A DNA stretch of 64,000 nucleotides. It comes from Coprococcus comes ATCC 27758. Lineage in GTDB: Bacteria; Bacillota; Clostridia; Lachnospirales; Lachnospiraceae. A program made the translations under genes and the position numbers. Positions 61,040 through 64,000 of this stretch are shown here, in pieces. Under the pieces are notes generated by a model. It made no database searches. It had not been told where the DNA came from and was given only the letters and a program-made list of their open reading frames with translations. Positions within the stretch are counted from its first letter, which is position 1. Each line of letters starts with the position of its first letter. The DNA is taken from positions 1,736,001 to 1,800,000 of the forward strand of contig NZ_CP102277.1 in assembly GCF_025149785.1 (NCBI RefSeq), given 5' to 3'.

Positions 61040-61068
61040 TTGTGTTTGTGCCTAATATATTGTATCAT
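61040..61068 (+). promoter_or_regulatory. Early plus-strand promoter with operator in spacer
   Basis: TTGTGT (61040-61045), 17-bp spacer, TATCAT (61063-61068). Operator at 61044-61056 overlaps the spacer. Drives the operon from 61286. The 217 bp between hold a GCCGA/TCGGC hairpin (61189-61223). Confidence 0.65.
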
Positions 61069-61285
61069 ATAACCATAGCAAGGAACAAAAGAAACAAACA
61101 TTCGGACACACCGAAACCACTCAATACAATGAGGACATACGGAAGCGATTCGATTTATTGAAAAAATCTAGTTCCAGAAAAAAGAAAAGCCGACCGGAGC
61201 AGCTGACAACTAAACCCGATCGGCACCAATCAAAAAAATATTTAGAAAGGTAAGTCCATTATATCAGGGCGAAAAGGAAAAGACA

Positions 61286-62311
61286 ATGAGTAAATATTTT
61301 AAAGCTATTAAATCATACGAGGACTTAAAGAACCAGTACAAAAATTTATTGAAAGCAAACCACCCGGACAACGGCGGAGATCTTGAGGTTATGAAAGAAA
61401 TTAATGTCGAGTATGACGCACTTTTCACAGTCTGGAAGAATAAAAAAGAAGTTGAGACAGGCGAAGAGATCAAGGAAACCGCCGACAGCACAAGAACACA
61501 GTTTTACACTATGTTTGGATGGGAAGGAAGTAACCACGACTGGAACAGATCACTAAAAGAAGTCGCTCAGATCGTCCGCACATACGTAAAAGAGAAATAC
61601 CCGACTTACAAGTTCAGTGTTAGAACGTCATATGCTTCTATGTGCCAGGAGTTACACGTCACATTAAAAGAAAGCCCGGTAGAGATTTATAAGACGTTTG
61701 AAGAGCTTGACAACGACGATTTTTGGGAGATTTCAAAGCGGTTATTTATGTGGGGTTACAACGACGAAAACAGAATAAACTTTTTGAACGCATCAGCAGA
61801 AGAAAAGAAAAAGACTATTGAAGAGTCTAACAGTAAATACGCACACATTTTAAACGACGTAACAAAAGCAGTTATTGAAGACGTTGACGCCTTCGTGAAA
61901 TCTTATAATTATGAAGATTGCGACGGCATGATTGACTATTTCGACGTAGATTTTTATTACTTCGGATGCTGCCAGGATAACGGCGCAGGAATTAAGATTG
62001 TACCGAAAACGGCAAGAATCAAGAATAAGAAAGCCAGCGTTAAGACATCCAGCAAAAAAGAAGAACAGCCACAGCCGGAACAGATCGAAGCAAAGACGAA
62101 CGGCATCAGCTACAAGATTACGCAGGGCGAAGACACGCGCGACGGTTCAGAATTATGGCTTGTAAGAATTAACGAGACACTCACAAGAGAACAATATCTT
62201 GCAGAAAATAAAGCAATGAAGGATCGCGGCGGATATTACAGCAAATTTAGACACGCATTTATTTTCCGAATTGATCCAACCGAAATCTTGAAAGGAGAAA
62301 AGACAGCATGA
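61286..62311 (+). CDS. J-domain protein with LPD29-like domain
   Basis: 341 residues. N-terminal J-domain core LLKANHPDNGGDLEVMKEIN (HPD motif), then WNRSLKEVAQIVRTYVKEKYPTYKFSV, an LPD29-like phage domain, a Lys/Gln linker, and a C-terminal domain (ENKAMKDRGGYYSKFRHAFIF). These multi-domain proteins are delivered or made early to change the host. First gene of the plus-strand operon. Confidence 0.85.
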   Translation: MSKYFKAIKSYEDLKNQYKNLLKANHPDNGGDLEVMKEINVEYDALFTVWKNKKEVETGEEIKETADSTRTQFYTMFGWEGSNHDWNRSLKEVAQIVRTYVKEKYPTYKFSVRTSYASMCQELHVTLKESPVEIYKTFEELDNDDFWEISKRLFMWGYNDENRINFLNASAEEKKKTIEESNSKYAHILNDVTKAVIEDVDAFVKSYNYEDCDGMIDYFDVDFYYFGCCQDNGAGIKIVPKTARIKNKKASVKTSSKKEEQPQPEQIEAKTNGISYKITQGEDTRDGSELWLVRINETLTREQYLAENKAMKDRGGYYSKFRHAFIFRIDPTEILKGEKTA

Positions 62312-62847
62312 AAGAAATTTGTGTAAAGAAAATACCGTGTTGCGGGTGTCCTGAAATGGACACTTGCACGCTTGAAAAATCCGAAAATCTCTTGAAAGAA
62401 TTATTCACGCGCTACGGGAATTATAACAAGGAAATGAGCGATAAAACAATAAGAATTTACGAGCAGCACCCGGAGAAGCTACACACCGAAAAAGATATAT
62501 TACACTATTTCGAGCGGGCACGAAAAGATATTGAACAACTTGAAAGGGCGATCTTGCAGCTGAAAGCGTACGAGAACGCATTAACTGAAAGATATAACTT
62601 TATCAAGACAGCACCGACGAAGCAAAAAATAAAGCTATACCGGGAAAAGAGATGGAAAGACAAAGTTTATTATTATATTCTTTTCTATTCCGTAAATTTG
62701 ACAGACGGGCATGAAGAACTAATGCAATCTATCAAATACACAGGAAAAGAACGTCGAAAAGCCATTGAAGATTTTGAAAAGCTCCAGAAAGAAAGAACCG
62801 GCGTTATATTTGAAAAAGATATCAAGCGCGCAAAATGGGAACGCTAG
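62308..62847 (+). CDS. Hypothetical phage protein
   Basis: 179 residues. Cysteine-rich N-terminus (CCGCPEMDTC), then long helices. Start overlaps the end of the previous gene (ATGA). No family. Confidence 0.65.
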   Translation: MKEICVKKIPCCGCPEMDTCTLEKSENLLKELFTRYGNYNKEMSDKTIRIYEQHPEKLHTEKDILHYFERARKDIEQLERAILQLKAYENALTERYNFIKTAPTKQKIKLYREKRWKDKVYYYILFYSVNLTDGHEELMQSIKYTGKERRKAIEDFEKLQKERTGVIFEKDIKRAKWER

Positions 62848-62858
62848 GAGGTAGAGCC

Positions 62859-63065
62859 ATGAGAAAAATAAAATTGACAGACCAGGAGGCAAGCAGATTA
62901 AACATGTATTTTCTGCTCACACACAAAAGAATATCTGACGAGTTGGAAGTCTGGGAACGCCTGAAAGACGACCCAGCAGCACCGGCAGCCGAAAAAAATC
63001 TTGTTTTCTGGCAGGACATAAAAACACTTATTGACCGAATTTCTAAGGAATTGCGAGGATTTTAA
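62859..63065 (+). CDS. Hypothetical phage protein
   Basis: 68 residues; ATG behind AGGAGG. MRKIKLTDQEASRLNMYFLL, then a helical part. Unassigned. Confidence 0.65.
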   Translation: MRKIKLTDQEASRLNMYFLLTHKRISDELEVWERLKDDPAAPAAEKNLVFWQDIKTLIDRISKELRGF

Positions 63066-63066
63066 A

Positions 63067-63252
63067 ATGAAAGTTGAAACTGTATATACATATTCCGAGT
63101 GGTGCAAGCTTGTAGACCGCCACGGAAAAGAGATATTAAAAAGATACCTGAAAAGAAAAGCAAAGAAGCTGATCCGGTTTTCGTTCCGGTTGTTTACTAT
63201 TTACTTGATATATGCATTGTTTTATGCAATCGCATATCAAATAACATTTTGA
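63067..63252 (+). CDS. Small TM protein
   Basis: 61 residues; ATG at 63067 behind GAGG. Basic middle (KRYLKRKAKKLIRF), then a C-terminal TM. Unassigned. Confidence 0.6.
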   Translation: MKVETVYTYSEWCKLVDRHGKEILKRYLKRKAKKLIRFSFRLFTIYLIYALFYAIAYQITF

Positions 63253-63268
63253 TGTACTGGTGTCTTGT

Positions 63269-63287
63269 GGGCGGTTCGATTCCGCCC
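63269..63287 (+). other. T-arm-like hairpin
   Basis: GGGCGG TTCGATT CCGCCC, exactly like a tRNA T-arm, but no matching acceptor or D-arm was found around it. May be a remnant of a tRNA or chance. Confidence 0.3.
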
Positions 63288-63366
63288 GGCATTGTTTCCA
63301 AAATTAAATATCTGGATCAGGTCGGACGTGTTCCGGCTTTTTCCGTATACGAAAGGAGTTAGACAG

Positions 63367-63738
63367 ATGCAGACACAATCCATAAGCAAAGCACCGCGCA
63401 AGATGCGAATTGAAGCCATACAGGGCAAGCGGACATTTAAAGAGATTGACAGGCTAGATAATATCGCCCGTGATGCATGGGCAGCGTTATATACAGCGAT
63501 CCAGACCGGAACGCATGATTATATTTATTGGAATGATGCGCCGGTTATATCGCAGTCCGGTATCAAGTCGCACCTATGCCGCGTCTTAACTAGATCAGTG
63601 AAGCAAGACAACGCTCTACAGCTTACTTGCATACAGATTAAGGACGGCGAGCCTATACCAATATCAGATTTACAGATTACAGAGCCGGAGCAGTTTATAA
63701 AAGAAACGCCAAACACCGCAGAAGTATATATTTTCTAA
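63367..63738 (+). CDS. Hypothetical phage protein
   Basis: 123 residues; ATG behind AAAGGAG chosen over an upstream in-frame start. APRKMRIEAIQGKRTFKEID and later CRVLTRSVKQDNALQLTCIQ. Unassigned. Confidence 0.65.
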   Translation: MQTQSISKAPRKMRIEAIQGKRTFKEIDRLDNIARDAWAALYTAIQTGTHDYIYWNDAPVISQSGIKSHLCRVLTRSVKQDNALQLTCIQIKDGEPIPISDLQITEPEQFIKETPNTAEVYIF

Positions 63739-63778
63739 AAAAACAAAGCCAACGCCGATATTGTACCGGTATTGGCTT
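63735..63778 (-). terminator. Terminator of the minus-strand HELQH gene
   Basis: AAGCCAA/TTGGCTT stem (63746-63778), followed on the minus strand by TTTGTTTTTTT. It also lies just after the plus-strand gene ending at 63738. Confidence 0.6.
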
Positions 63779-63788
63779 ATTGGTGTAT

Positions 63789-63938
63789 CTACTCCATGTG
63801 GTCGCTTATTGCGGGACTCTGGTTACTCTCCCGGTATTCTTCCAGGCTTTCACCGTTGACGACTTGGTAAGCGTGCTGCAATTCGTGAGCCAGAGGAAAG
63901 AGCAGCACCGGCGAAAATGGAATTGCATTTACTTCCAT
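63789..63938 (-). CDS. Small HExxH protein, possibly the 3' part of a broken gene
   Basis: 49 residues with LAHELQHAYQ (zinc HExxH). In the same frame upstream, MANTSL is followed by TAA, then LYSAYHYMEVNAIPFSP, so the gene may be interrupted by one stop near 63965 at the window edge. It ends before a terminator on its own strand, convergent to the plus operon. Confidence 0.4.
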   Translation of the reverse strand: MEVNAIPFSPVLLFPLAHELQHAYQVVNGESLEEYRESNQSPAISDHME

Positions 63939-64000
63939 ATAGTGATATGCTGAATATAATTATAAGCTTGTATTTGCCATTTTAAGGCGTTTTATTTGCT

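Larger units (their letters stand above)
60658..61056. repeat. Six 13-bp operator repeats
   Basis: ATTTGTGCCTAAT or close variants (CTTAAT) at 60658-60670, 60692-60704, 60948-60960, 60972-60984, 61010-61022 and 61044-61056, all in one orientation. Three lie in promoter spacers. Probable binding sites of the RHH protein encoded among them. Confidence 0.75.

Noticed and set aside
60658-61056. Repeats as a CRISPR array
   Set aside because: Units are 13 bp with spacers of very different length, three lie in promoters and one at the end of a gene; they fit operators, and no cas gene is near.
63240-63300. A full tRNA around the T-arm-like hairpin
   Set aside because: No acceptor partner (CAATGCC) or D-arm could be found within 100 bp upstream.

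Overview
The window is a low-GC Firmicutes chromosome, most likely a gut Lachnospiraceae. The host-type genes (miaB, a POT peptide transporter, a CmpB-type membrane protein), the mobile cargo (tet(O), TnpV, a cysteine-rich KTR protein) and the consensus sigma-A promoters and intrinsic terminators all fit that group. No rRNA is present, so the genus is inferred and not shown.

Region 1 (1-26987) is an accessory island joined to host genes. At the left are a tet(O) cassette with a leader/attenuator region like that of tet(M) in Tn916, a KTR gene cut by the window edge, tnpV and a group II intron-like fragment. Next come a ParE/Phd-type toxin-antitoxin pair and a 429-residue protein made of eight tandem helix-turn-helix-like repeats. 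Remnants of an integrative element follow: an integrase N-terminus, a VirD4/TraG scrap, XRE regulators and several small damaged genes. A probable operon runs cadC-cadA-(flavin-attachment protein)-(membrane anchor)-frdA-frdB, followed by a BceAB-like ABC transporter. Two pairs of long direct repeats bracket this island: a DUF6061/hairpin repeat (10.06 and 20.65 kb) and the toxin-antitoxin plus repeat-protein unit (3.1 and 21.5 kb). In each pair the two copies carry different, complementary lesions. Host genes (a frameshifted POT transporter, a CmpB-like protein, miaB) close the region.

Region 2 (27.0-64.0 kb, continuing off the right edge) is a siphovirus-type prophage that abuts the miaB promoter. 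The minus strand, read from right to left, carries a GIY-YIG/ribbon-helix-helix control region, small early genes, a moron and tRNA block, terminase, portal, head genes, capsid, connectors, tail tube, frameshifted tail chaperones, tape measure, baseplate/fibre genes, holin and a GH25 lysin. From 61.3 kb a plus-strand early operon begins with a J-domain/polyvalent-type protein.

The least ordinary parts are: a 558-nt non-coding element closed by a perfect 15-bp stem, lying exactly between tRNA-Trp and tRNA-Asn in a 7-tRNA phage cluster (a candidate ROOL/GOLLD-like giant RNA); a two-hairpin leader with covarying stems before three late genes (capsid, tail tube, lysin); six copies of a 13-bp operator, three of them in the -35/-10 spacers of three near-consensus promoters around an RHH repressor; a tandem Tad2-like (DUF2829) protein; phage-borne LemA and SPFH genes; and the cad-frd-flavin operon.
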